Below, piece after piece: positions 47,311 to 58,315 of a stretch of DNA of 64,000 bases. Made by a program: the position numbers and the translations under genes. Source of the stretch: Apodospora peruviana (lineage: Eukaryota; Ascomycota; Sordariomycetes; Sordariales; Lasiosphaeriaceae). Under the pieces are notes generated by a model that saw nothing but the letters and a program-made list of their open reading frames with translations, did not search any database and was not told the origin of the DNA. The DNA is taken from the NCBI GenBank assembly GCA_033439685.1, contig JAUEDM010000002.1, positions 6,138,001 through 6,202,000 of the forward strand. The letters are read 5' to 3'. Numbering within the stretch: the stretch's first letter is position 1; each line of letters starts with the position of its first letter.

Positions 47311-49527
47311 CTTGACCGATGTTTCTGCGGTTTGTTGCTGGATATCCGAGTTAGGGGCCCCTTGGAGTTGGAGACAGTCACTGTCTGATGGTTGACAGGG
47401 AAGACGGAGCGGTGGTTGGAAGCAAGTCAGGGGCTGGCTTCTTCAGCTCGGAAGACAGGATACAACAGACCATATAAGGCGCTGCACTCTTCACGTTCAA
47501 CACCAGCTACCTATCCAAATGGCTCACCGAACGCCGCCCAATGATGGTCTACCAGAAACTGTGGACCCAAGAAGCCGGGTCGGATTAAGGGGACCGCAAG
47601 CGAAAGGAGAATCGCATGCTGTCTGATATTAAAGTGCTTTCATGTCCATATTGGCAAGCAAACACCAATCTTTTTGGTTTCCTGACATATTGCAAGCGGA
47701 ACAGGTTTCGTCGGTCATCTTTCCTTTCGGGCCGTCGTGGACCACTCTCCAACCAACCCGCATCGGACGGCGGCCCCAGGTTCGACCCCATATTTTTTGC
47801 TAATATAATTCCAAGTTCCAGCGAATCCGACAATCTGGCGTCTGGCTGGACCAGTCTGTATGTGGAGGTGAGGTTGCCCCCGGGGGAAAGGCGGAATATT
47901 TAGCCGACTCTTCTAGTGTCTACGAAAAGAAATAGGATTGGGGGAGAGAAAGTCCGCCATAGTCTGGAATGTAGTGGGTGGATGATCTCTTGGCTGCACA
48001 CACATGGGGAAGTCAAGAGATCTGCCCTGCATGGGGAAAGGAGGGATTAAAGCCACGCGACGTCCAATCCAATCGGGTTGGTCCTGGGCATTCTCTTTCT
48101 TTCCGAGCTGCCGACTGCTTGTGACCCTGTCTGTTTACCATTTCATGCCTTGCTTCCCACAAATGTCAACACCAATTCATGATTTTCAGTTTGTGCATAA
48201 TACCTAGCAACTCAACATGTTCAACGAGCACACCGTGATGTCCTCTCCTGACAGGCCGGCCACGTATATGAAGTTGAAGAGAACATCAATTGTAGGTCTG
48301 GAAAAGACTTGCTTCATAATCTGACATTTAGAAGCTGCAAGGAAACTACAGCATATAACCCGTCCATCCCCCGGCTAAAATGGCTTAGCCGCGATGGACG
48401 TCTGCCGTGATGGGGGGTGGGTGTCAATTCTCATTCCGCTGCAGCACCAATTAAGCCAAATCGAGTTAATTAACACCCGTTCGGCGTAATTCAGCATTTG
48501 GCCAAGCGATTTAATGTGCTGGTGCCGAAGCCTCCTCTGTCATTGTCTCCCCCCAAAATGGGGGAACGAACTGGGTGGCTGATGCTTGTTTTCTGGCCAA
48601 GCCTTTGACTGCCGGTGATGAGTGCAGAGCCAAGCAAGAGCCAAGTCCGTCTAGAAACACACCAAAAGAACTGATGGTGTTTGGTGTCGTTGTGAGTGCC
48701 ATCCTTTTGCTCAGTTTGGTGTTGGTCGTGCTTGGAGGCAGGCTCATGAGCGTATTCGCTTGTTCGTCTTTGGGAGACTTGTAATACGGCTATATACAAC
48801 TTTAAAAAAGTGGAGGATACTTGCAAATGAACATCCACGGCAGCTGGCTGTCAAAATGTTATTGTATGGCCCCCATCTTTGCCGAAGATCCGCTTTTACG
48901 CACCTGTGCCCCTGGACAAAAGGCAAGGGATTGGCTTACGAGGACCTGCACCTCACCTCCGCTCGCAATATGGCCTCGGCAGCAGATGTGCGGAGCGGGA
49001 CAAATAATGTCGATTGCTGCCGCGTTTGATGGAGTCTCATGAGATGGCTGTTGGCATGAGAGGATGGAGGAAAGAGGAGACGGATGGCTCGGGTCTCTCA
49101 CTCAAGCCACCAACTAAGTACTCTCGCATTACACAGCGAGCCTACATTATAGCTGGATGAGGCACGAATTTGCGTGAAAAGTCGAACTTGCAATACACAA
49201 TCATGTCTGTAAGCCACAGCCAGATTACGACTTCCTCCGGGCTCATGTTATTCCCTTTGCTCCCCGGTTTCTCTATCCTCGATCATTGCATATAGGTCTA
49301 ACATCCTTCATGTACAGAGCCCTATTAATGGCAGATAGACCGAGAGTAGGCAGAACCCGTAATTTTTGCATCGTTAAGCAGTGACCATGTGTGCGGACAG
49401 ACCTGCTTCAGGGGTTACTCGAGATTAATGGTATTCCAGACCGTGCAGTCACCCAGTAGACTGGATCGACCAAATTTGGAGATGGGAAATCATATTTAAT
49501 TATCAGAAGATCAGGTACTTTGGTTAC
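47311..49527. other. intergenic, 2.2 kb
   Basis: No supported gene. One 69-codon plus-strand frame at 48575-48784 contains a hydrophobic stretch (VVSAILLLSLVLVVLGG), but has no other support. AT-rich TTAATTAA-like sequence occurs near 48465. Confidence 0.5.
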
Positions 49528-51359
49528 CTAGCGACGGGGACAAACCTCGTCTGAGGGTACTCTGTCCGAGATCGCCTCGACACTGATCACCAGCCCTCCA
49601 CGCTCGTCCACGTTGTCGATCAACGCTTTACTCTCGGTGTTCTCCGTCTCCTCTACACCTACCGCGGTGTTGGGCTGTCCGTCCGTCTCCCTCACGCTCG
49701 GTTTTCCTTCATCGACTGACGGAGCATCACTCAGCCTATAGACGGCCCCCGCCTGCTTATATCCCCGCCAGACACACACGCAAATAACGAACTGCAGTAC
49801 CAGAAACCCAAACAATATTAGGGGATATTCCAGCTGAAGTCTTTTCCGGACAGGCTCCCAAGTGAACTTCGGAAGAACAACACCCCAAACGCCACGACTA
49901 ATCTCCTTCACGTAGCAGCCAAGCCGATTCAGTATCCCCACCTGAGTCGTGAGGATAACATTCGCAAAGGACAAGAAAACGAGCGAGTCCAGGACCGCCG
50001 TGAGAGACACTTTGGGCCAAGTCGAGATCGGCAGCCGGTTGATTATGTGCTGGACGATGGCACTCAAAAGGTAATGGGCAAACATGATGAGCTTGACGCC
50101 TGTGCGGCAGTTCATTCCCTCAGGCGGGACTCGGGCTGCCAGCCATACGCCCCCGAGTGAGCCCGTTGACACTATTGCCAGGGCCATCAAATCCAAGATT
50201 AAAGGTGATCTGACTTCCACGCCATATTTCATTGGTTCAGGGCGCCAATACCGATCCGGACGGAAATTCGACAGGGCGCCGTTGTCCCACTGGCGTTTGA
50301 GCTGCGCAGCGGAGTTCTCATCACCATGATAAGATTCCAGCAGTATCATAGATTCCGCAATCGTGGCCTCTTTGTTCTCTAATTGCTGCAACTTAATTGA
50401 AATATCGGTTGCCGCGATCTCTCCTTCGTTTAATCTTAACTGCAGCTTCATGGTAAGCGAGTGACGACCTACGTCCTCTTCCAGCTGGTCAAGAATCCGT
50501 CCCGTAGAGTGTCGTGTTCGTTGAACCCCGATGATAGAGGAGAGGTATACAGCCGGGATAGCCCAAACAACAGTCATGGACGAGGAGAGACTCCAGATCT
50601 GGACGTGCTGCGGGTTGGAATCGTCGTATTCGTTGTGGTCGATGTAGACGTACTTGAACAGTACGGCAAAGACAAAGCCGAGGAGGGCTGCCCCGACGGG
50701 GATGAAGCCAGTGTAACGGTCCGTAGCGAGGGATTTTGCCGCTTTGCCGAAGGCCCTGGGACTGGAGGCTTGTAGATGGACCATTCTGAGAATAACATGT
50801 CATGTCAGTAGAGTTATTTAGATGTTCAGCTGGTTATTAAATACCTTGGTATATTGTACTGGGGCTTGCCAATGGTAGCATATGCCACCAGTACCAGCGT
50901 TAGCTCTTTGCATCCCTCCTCTATCTGCCGATGCTTGTGCGCGTTTCCATGTACCCTCTTCATTTCCCTCTGGACTTTTTTCAGGAGACCGAAACAAAGC
51001 GACAGCGCATAGAAATAGCTTCCCACAGAGTCGGCCGGATTCGCGACGAGATGAAAAAAGGAAAAGACTTGCGCCCAAGCTCCCAGCGGTGGTAGGGCCA
51101 ACTGGAAGATTAGAACGAGCAGTGGGAGCTTGAAGTCAATTAGGCGGCTCGTGATGGTGGAAAATGGGTACGGCATCCAGGGGCCGAGCCACCAGAACAC
51201 GTCGTTGACGCCGGTCGTCAGGTTGGAGGTGAGCCTGGCATTGAGAATGTTGGGACCGACAAAATCAGCATGGCAGGACTGGTTGATGTTGACTGTTAGG
51301 TTCGCCAGACCTGCCACGCTGAAAGGCTCAGCGAGAACGTTTGCAAGACAATACGGCAT
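49528..51359 (-). CDS. fungal multi-pass membrane protein, unknown
   Basis: Exons 51359-50845 and 50785-49528 join across a 59-bp intron (CTACTGAC branch point) to 590 residues. About eight hydrophobic helices are seen, among them LLVLIFQLALPPLGAWAQVF, GFIPVGAALLGFVFAVLF, LDLMALAIVSTGSLGGVWLA and LILFGFLVLQFVICVCVW. N-terminal NxT sites (ANLTVNINQS, SNLTTGV) with an early cysteine suggest an extracellular loop. The C-terminal 90 residues are hydrophilic and acidic. This is a type of membrane protein widespread in Pezizomycotina with no assigned function. No transporter motif is recognised. Confidence 0.75.
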
Positions 51360-51971
51360 TCTGATCACAGCTGAGAAAGGTTTATACGTTTGAACAGAAA
51401 CCTAAAAAAATCTCCCAGGGTATTGCCAATCTTTAAACAACAACAGCATCTCTTCATTCCTGCGAATGTGCAAGTCTTGCTTCGCCGAACACATGCAGGA
51501 TCCTGCGTTATCTTCCCAACTTGCTGCAAGCCACAAGGCACACAATGTCCTTGTTGGGAAACGCTCCCAACATGTAATTGTCTGGGCGTTTTTCGTATCC
51601 AGGCCGTTCATTGGGCAGAGATGCAGCTAACATCGCATGGTGGCTGGCGAGAACGACTGACAACTCAGGTGGCGCCAACCCAGCCTCAAAGCATTCGTCT
51701 TAAGAAAACGCCTCGTGTTCCGGTCAGCACGCATGTGGAATTGGATAAGAGGGAGAGAAAAAGAGAGACATCTACCCGTCAATTGTTAACGCATCCTTTT
51801 GTTCAGGGTATCGAACTAATGTGTATGCTGGGACAGTCTCTGTCAAGGACTTGTAAATCCATACTTTCCATACAGCTGACTCTGTGCTAAGGTACATCCA
51901 CTCATTAACCACACGCACGCAACATTCTGCCGACATGGAACTTCACTTCACGTCCTCCATCAACCTTCTAA
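51360..51971. other. intergenic
   Basis: About 610 bp between the start of the membrane protein gene and the 3' end of the small secreted protein gene. An open plus-strand frame at 51390-51890 lacks motifs and is probably chance. Confidence 0.5.
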
Positions 51972-52356
51972 TCACGTCGGCGTCCCGCAGAGGGTCCTAG
52001 TTCCAATAATAGCCGGGAAGACGTTGCAGACCTAATTTCTCGTTAGTAATTATCACCGCACTAGTATCCACACACCCATACTGAAAAAGGGACATAAGAA
52101 TACGCACATGACCCTCGACAGTGCATCGTTCGGGTTCGTAAATCAAGGTAGGTCCGGCGATGATCATGATTTGCCCACATATCCAGTTGGATGTGACGCC
52201 GTTGCGGACCACGTGGCAGGTGTTGTCGGCGACGGTGCAAGTTCCGTTGTACGGAAATGGTGATGTCTGTCGGGGGTCGAGGTCGCCCGTCACAGGGAGA
52301 GCAACTGCCCCGAGGCCAAAGGAAGCCAGCAGGAGAGGTAGATGGAGGTGTTTCAT
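51972..52356 (-). CDS. small secreted cysteine-rich protein (effector-like)
   Basis: Exon 1 (52356-52108) and exon 2 (52031-51972) join across a 76-bp intron with GTGCGT donor, TACTAAC branch point and TTAG acceptor. The protein has 102 residues with a signal peptide (MKHLHLPLLLASFGLGAVA) and six cysteines after cleavage (in YNGTCTVADNTCHVV, NWICGQ, PERCTV, HVCNV, TLCGT). Even cysteine number and small size fit an extracellular disulfide-bonded protein, a common profile for effectors and other secreted peptides. If the intron is retained the frame stays open to 51997, producing a 119-residue form with a different tail and five cysteines. No family recognised. Role is inferred from size, signal and cysteines only. 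Confidence 0.7.
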
Positions 52357-52878
52357 TTTGTCTGTGGTTTTGAGTGACTAGACAGCATTGAGAGAATAAA
52401 GAGATGAAGGATTCGGAGATGTCTTATATACAAGTTTGGTGAAACCTGAACTTGGTTAGACGCTGAGCTTACGGATCGTATGACATTACTTTAGTCATGA
52501 GTCTTAACCAATCGTGGCAGGATGTTCAAGCCATGTAGTCAACAGCGTTGTATTTTTGTGCTAATGAGGAACAATATAAGGAGAAAGTCAGCAGTGAGAT
52601 CAATAGTTCACGATAATAGACCCTGGTTCGATGAGTAATGGTGGAACTTGAAGCTCATAACGGGCTGAGAGGGTGGTCAGCTGAATGACCAAATGATAGG
52701 ATATGTCACCACGTTAGCTTATTAGGGAATTGGTGGAAGTGAGATCACTGCAAGGCAGTTAGTTCAATTAAGAAATAAATCAGCATTGGGTTTTCTTCCT
52801 ATGATTAAGACTGCACAGAGATATTCTAATTCCAACCCCCTTCATCACAAATACCCAGGCCTGTCTAGAGCACCCAAA
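52357..52878. other. intergenic
   Basis: About 520 bp AT-rich spacer. No gene seen. Confidence 0.55.
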
Positions 52879-53666
52879 TCACAACTTTTCAAACGCCTCA
52901 ACAACAGCCTTAGCAGTCGACATCGCGCTGGCAGGGTTCATTCCAGTAACGAGCCGGCCGTCAACAATGTGATAGTCATCCCAAACACCGGACGATCGCT
53001 TATCTAATGCAAACAACATAAACGTTAGCACTCACTCCGTTCGTTAATATGAGCATCCCAGGAAGACTTACAAGTAGCACCCATCAGCGCAGCCGTCTCC
53101 TCAACAAGAGGCGTCTTCCACCCCTTGAGCTCATCAGCAATATGCATGACGCTCTCAGCCTCGGTCGTAAACCCAGTAATGGTCTTGCCCTTGATGAGCG
53201 GCAGCCCAGTCGCAGTCTCAATCAAGTTATGAAACACCGCCGGACCGTGGCACACGCTGGACACAATCCCCCCCTTGTCCCACACGCTGGCTGCGATTCT
53301 CTTCAGATTCGCAGCAGTGGGGTAGTCGAGTAGGGCTGCGTGGCCGGCAGAGGCGAAGAACACACCGTAGTTGGAATAGTCAACGTCGACGGCCTTGGGC
53401 ATGTTGTCCAGCTTCTTGCGGAAGTCTGATTGAGGATTGTTATAGATGGCGAGGTCGTCGTCGTGCAAGAAATCGGGTGTCAGGGAGAGCCAGTCCGGCG
53501 TGTAGCTGCCTGTCTCGGAGGTCAGGTCGACCTCGAAGCCTGCTTCCGTAAAGATTTTGTAGGGGTGCAGGGCCTCGGTGATGAATAGGCCTGTTGTGTG
53601 GGTGCCTTCGAAGAGCGGGGCGGAGGCTGAGGTCACGGCGATGATGGCGCGGCGGGGGGGAGACAT
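52879..53666 (-). CDS. DJ-1/PfpI-family protein (Hsp31/glyoxalase III-like)
   Basis: Exons 53666-53072 and 53003-52879 join across a 68-bp intron to 239 residues, the size of yeast Hsp31-type proteins. Landmarks: TGLFITEALHPYKIFTEAGF with the Glu that supports the nucleophile, NYGVFFASAGHAALLDYP, and the nucleophile elbow GGIVSSVCHGPAVFHN with the reactive Cys. The second exon restores the usual end VDGRLVTGMNPASAMSTAKA. Hsp31-type members convert methylglyoxal to lactate without glutathione and act in stress survival. The Cys-His neighbours (CHG) and Glu are present, so catalytic activity is likely. Cytosolic; no signal peptide. Confidence 0.9.
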
Positions 53667-54581
53667 TGTGAGATTCAGATGAGTGCCAGGTATAAGGAAG
53701 GGGGTTGATAACGTTTTTGTGTGTTGAATTTTGTCTTGGGTTGAGAGATGTGAGAGGTGGATTGAAGAACTTCACCAACTACACCGACGGCTTTCACTTC
53801 CTTATATACCTAATAAACTTCACGGGGATTAAAACACATTCAGTATTATATATGATGCTTTTTTATTTATTCCTTGTTTCAATGTCAATTGTGTCAAAAT
53901 GCCATTGCATGGTGCTGTCAAACGATATCTCCGGGGTAGGTAAATTCGTCCGCTACCCATCCCTAGGAGATGATCTCCAATCGAAAGGCGCGCCTTCGAT
54001 ACAGCCAAGGTCAAGATGCACGTTTTACTAATCCGATCTGCTGTGTATCCCAAGATGGCCGAAAGGAGTTCCGGAGTTGAACTCGGCAGTGTGTGGCCCA
54101 ATGACATCAGTTATTGGTTAGTACTCTTAGTCATCGCCCACATACGACACCTGAACTTGCAAGGCGTACGGAATCCCGTGTCCGAACCGAACCGACCGGT
54201 AGCCGCTCCGAACTTATCGGACCCGAGTGGGTCGTTTCCGAGTTTTTTTCGGTGGTGGCTAGCCAATCATACCACAGCAGAACGGAGCTTCGGAGAAATG
54301 TACTGTTCGGAATAGCTCTTCGCCCATCGACTGACACCGCGGATCATTACAAGCGATAGAAGCCTTTCGCTGTGGTCGGTGGAAAAACTGTAGATCTTAA
54401 AACAAGTGTCTTCATTAAGGCGTGCCCGGGAATGGCATTAACGGATCTCATATTTACCGCACTCGGAGATACGAAGTCTAAGAATATGTTGGAATGCAGT
54501 TTTTGATAGGAGTAAAATTCAATGCCAGTTGTCTGAAAGAAAAAAAAAAGAAGAATTGGAGGTGTTAACCGCCGGGAATTG
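53667..54581. other. intergenic
   Basis: About 900 bp with no supported gene. Around 54180-54250 there are repeats of the CCGAACC / TCGGACCCGAG type, possibly a relic of an unrecognised element. Confidence 0.45.
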
Positions 54582-54708
54582 AGCCCGACGTGGGGGTCGA
54601 ACCCACAACCTTGAGATTAAGAGTCTCACGCTCTACCGATCTGGAGGAGGTTAGTTTTATTTTTTGGATAGTTTGTGGAGTTGGAAAGTCTTACTGAGCT
54701 AGCCGGGC
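54582..54708 (-). tRNA. tRNA-Lys (anticodon CTT) interrupted in the D-loop
   Basis: Read on the minus strand, the acceptor strands GCCCGGC (54708-54702) and GTCGGGC (54589-54583) pair. The anticodon arm is TGAGA-CTCTTAA-TCTCA with anticodon CTT, and the T-arm is GTGGG-TTCGACC-CCCAC. The B box is intact. The D-arm is split: CTAGCTCA is followed by 54 extra bases (54694-54641) and then ATCGGTAGAGC. Without those bases the gene is a normal 73-nt tRNA-Lys(CUU) with a conventional D-loop. There is no intron at the usual 37/38 position. A run of T suited to Pol III termination is not obvious directly downstream. Whether the gene is functional depends on removal of the insert. The split A box may impair transcription. 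Confidence 0.85.
54641..54694 (-). other. spliceosomal-intron-like insert in the tRNA D-loop
   Basis: On the coding strand this 54-bp segment begins GTAAGACTTTCC, contains AAAACTAACC (consensus branch point about 13 nt before the end) and ends CCTCCTCCAG. Donor, branch point, spacing, acceptor and length all match the protein-gene introns in this window. Excision leaves TAGCTCA|ATCGGTAGAGC, a perfect D-arm. Confidence 0.8.
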
Positions 54709-55662
54709 TGCTTTTCGTTTTGTTAACTTTCGGCGGAGTAGGACAGGTATTTGAAGCGGATACTGCATGACTCAACACCGGTGGATAACGGACAGGGAAT
54801 CATTACGATGGCTAGACAGTGGTACCGTGGTACGGTTATGGCGCATTTGTGCGCTCTGCTGTCTCGTTGAGATAAATCACAGCATCCTCAGGATGCCACG
54901 AACCGGGTTATCATCCGGCGGCTGACGTACTTAGCTTGTCTCCCATTGTACGCGCACACAAGCATCTTGCAGTAATGCAGTTGCAAGCGAATCCATCACT
55001 TGGTAATGCCGAGTTTACTTGCCGAAGCCCGTTCTTTTTTTTTTTTTTTTAATTCCCCTCTGTTTACCTTATAAAACAATGCTGCGCTTCCGTTTGTTTA
55101 TATTAGGCTCGTGGCGGTACCAAGATCAAATACCTGCCTAGAGCTTATATAAGGTAACCGATTGGTGCGCTTCCGGCTTTCGGGTGTCGCTGTGGATCTT
55201 GAAAGCATCACTACTTGTGCGCTTCGAACAAGTTTCGTTCACAACCATGGCTTGGTTTGTTGCATTTTGGTTTCTCACCTAGGTATTCTCTTTTGGGTTT
55301 CGCCGAATTGGGACGAGTTCTTGATATTCCGTTTTTCTAATGGTAGTGGATCTCAGCATCGTGATGCGCCCCAATTGGGTTCCGGTTTTCAGGTCAAGTA
55401 CGGTTCTAGGAATCCGCGGGAATGGTTCCTGTCAGGCTAAAGTAGCGCACTTAGGTGAGTAAGGTATATGTCTTGCCCAAATCAGCAAGGCATGTAGTAT
55501 CGATAATACTATTCGCACGCAGATGGCTAGCTCCGAATCATTTATGGGGATACTTAAAGCGGTTGGTTAAGATGATGAGCACTGCTTCTTGTTGCTTACC
55601 GGTCCTGCTCATCCTGCTTATCCTGCTGGAAGTCACTCTTTTGAACGAGGCCGTTAACTATA
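54709..55662. other. intergenic
   Basis: About 950 bp between the tRNA and the GH3 gene. It has an 18-T run at about 55034-55051. The open frames at 55162-55440 and 55455-55748 lack motifs. The last few hundred bases should be the GH3 promoter. Confidence 0.5.
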
Positions 55663-58019
55663 ATGAAGTGTTCTTGGATTTTTGTTCTCGGCGCTGCAAG
55701 GCTTGTGGTTGCGCAGAACCAGGCCTTTCAAAGCTATCCGGACTGTGAAAAGGGGCTCTTGGCAAATAACAAGGTCTGCGATGCAACTTTATCACCACCC
55801 GAGCGTGCAGCCGCACTGGTCGCGGCACTGAACAACGAGGAGAAGCTGGCGAACCTCGTCAGGTATGTGGCCCCTTGGTTCTACGAGTAACGACCCTAAC
55901 TCTTTGCAGCAAGTCCAAGGGAGCAAGCCGCATCGGTTTACCAGCGTACAACTGGTGGAGCGAAGGCCTCCACGGCGTCGCCTACGCACCAGGCACCCAG
56001 TTCAGAAAAGGAGCCGGGACTTTCAACTCATCAACCTCATTCCCAATGCCCTTGCTGATGGCAGCCGCATTCGACGACGAGCTGATTGAGAAGATCGGCG
56101 AGGTCATCGGCATTGAGGGGCGCGCTTTCGGTAATGGTGGCTGGTCAGGAATCGACTACTGGACGCCCAACGTCAACCCCTTCAAGGACCCGCGTTGGGG
56201 GCGTGGGTCTGAAACCCCCGGTGAGGACATCCTGCGCGTAAAGCGCTACGCCGCGTCCATGATCCGTGGCCTGGAAGGACCGTTAGACGAGAAACTCGTC
56301 GTAGCGACATGCAAGCACTTTGCGGGAAACGATTTCGAGGACTGGGGCGGCGCGACAAGACACGACTTCAACGCCAAGATTACGTTGCAGGATCTGGCCG
56401 AGTACTACCTGATGCCCTTCCAACAATGCGCACGAGATTCAAAAGTTGGGTCGATCATGTGCGCGTATAATGCCGTCAACGGCGTGCCGTCGTGCGCGAA
56501 CCCCTACCTCATGCAGACGATCCTCCGCGAACACTGGAACTGGACCGAGCATAACAACTATATCACCAGCGACTGCGAGGCCGTGGCAGATGTTTGGGCC
56601 AACCATCACTACGCGCAATCCAACGCGGGAGGAACAGCCATGTGTTTTGAGGCTGGCATGGACACGAGCTGCGAGTATGACTCGTCCTCAGACGTCCCGG
56701 GTGCTTGGAACCAGGGCCTCCTGACGCAACCAACTATCGACAGAGCCCTCCTCAGATTATACGAAGGACTGGTTCGGGCGGGCTACTTTGACGGGCCTAA
56801 GTCAGCGTACGCGTCGATCGGCTGGTCGCACGTCAACGCAGCCAATGCGCAGGACCTGGCGCTCCAGTCCGCCGTTGAAGGCACCGTCTTGCTCAAGAAC
56901 GACAACAGCACCCTCCCACTGCGCATAACCCCCACGTCCAAGATCGCCATGATCGGTTTCTGGGCAGACGCCGGCGACAAGCTGTCGGGCGGTTACAGCG
57001 GCACACCTTTCTTCACGCACTCCCCGGCCTACGCGGCGCGACAAATGGGTCTAAATATTACGGTAGCCTCTGGCCCAATCCTCCAAGGCAATATCACAGG
57101 TACCGCAGATACCTGGACGACCAGTGCCTTATCCGCAGCGAAGGGTGCGGATTACATTCTCTACTTCGGCGGCCTCGACACCTCTGCGGCAGGCGAGACC
57201 AAGGACCGAACTTCCCTCACCTGGCCGGCTGCACAAGTCAACCTCATCACGGCCCTCAGTGAACTCGGAAAACCGCTGATCATAATCCAGATGGGCGACC
57301 AGCTCGACGACACCCACGTCCTGTCACTAAAAGGCGTCAACTCCATCCTCTGGGCGAACTGGCCCGGCCAAGACGGCGGCACAGCCATCATGCAACTCAT
57401 CACGGGTATACAAAGCCCAGCCGGCCGCCTCCCAGTGACGCAGTACCCGTCCAACTACACGTCCTTGGTGCCAATGACGGACATGGCCCTGCGCCCGTCT
57501 GCCAGTAACCCAGGCCGCACGTACAGGTGGTATCCTACCGCTGTGGTACCCTTCGGTTTTGGACTGCACTATACCACCTTCTTCCCCAAAATCCAACCCT
57601 CCTTTCCTAAAACGTTCAGCATTGCGGATCTGGTAGATGGATGTACCGCCACATTTAAAGATCTTTGCCCTTTCCCAGCCTTGCCGGTATCGGTAACCAA
57701 CACCGGAAGTAGCATCACGTCAGATTATGTGGTGCTCGCGTTTTTGGCAGGCGAGTTCGGACCCAAGCCGTATCCGATCAAGAGTCTTGTGGGGTATACT
57801 CGGCTGCGAGGGATCAAGGCTGGGGAGATGAGGGAAGTTGAGTTGGCATGGACGTTGGGAGATATTGCCAGACACGATGAGAGCGGGAATACGGTGCTCT
57901 ATCCGGGGAGGTATAGAGTGCTGGTGGACGAGCCGACGCTGGCAGAGGTGGAGTTTGAGCTTGTTGGTGAGGCGGTTGTTTTGGATCGGTGGCCTGCGAA
58001 TCCGATGGCGGCGACGTGA
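55663..58019 (+). CDS. GH3 beta-xylosidase, secreted
   Basis: Releases xylose from xylo-oligosaccharides. Exons 55663-55862 and 55910-58019 join across a 47-bp intron to 769 residues, the usual length. A signal peptide (MKCSWIFVLGAARLVVAQ) is present. Motifs: KGASRIGLPAYNWWSEGLHG, NPFKDPRWGRGSETPGED, TCKHFAGNDFEDW, MCAYNAVNGVPSCAN, and NYITSDCEAVADVW with the catalytic Asp nucleophile. The second (alpha/beta sandwich) domain follows from LRITPTSKIAMIGFWADAGD, and a fibronectin-like C-terminal domain holds VTNTGSSITSDYVVLAFLAG. The substitutions around the nucleophile fit xylosidases (XlnD/BxlB type) rather than beta-glucosidases. Intact and full length. Confidence 0.93.
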
Positions 58020-58315
58020 TATTTTGGTGAGAGAAGGGGGGAGGATTATGGTTTGCTTGTTACCTACTTTAGACGTGCGTCTGATATCGACATCGCGAGG
58101 CCGTACTCCGCCAGGCAATGTCCAGCTTTACGTATGTAGATACCTAGGTACTAGGCGGGTCTGGAGACTGGATGTGTTATTTAAGCTATATACGTGAAGA
58201 CAAAAGAAAGGATGTAATGATATACTGAAACCTAGGTACCTAGGCAAATGTGCCCTTGAACGCCAAGACTTCCCCCCCCCTTGATGAGCCCTCTCTTATA
58301 AAGGCTGCCTAGGTA

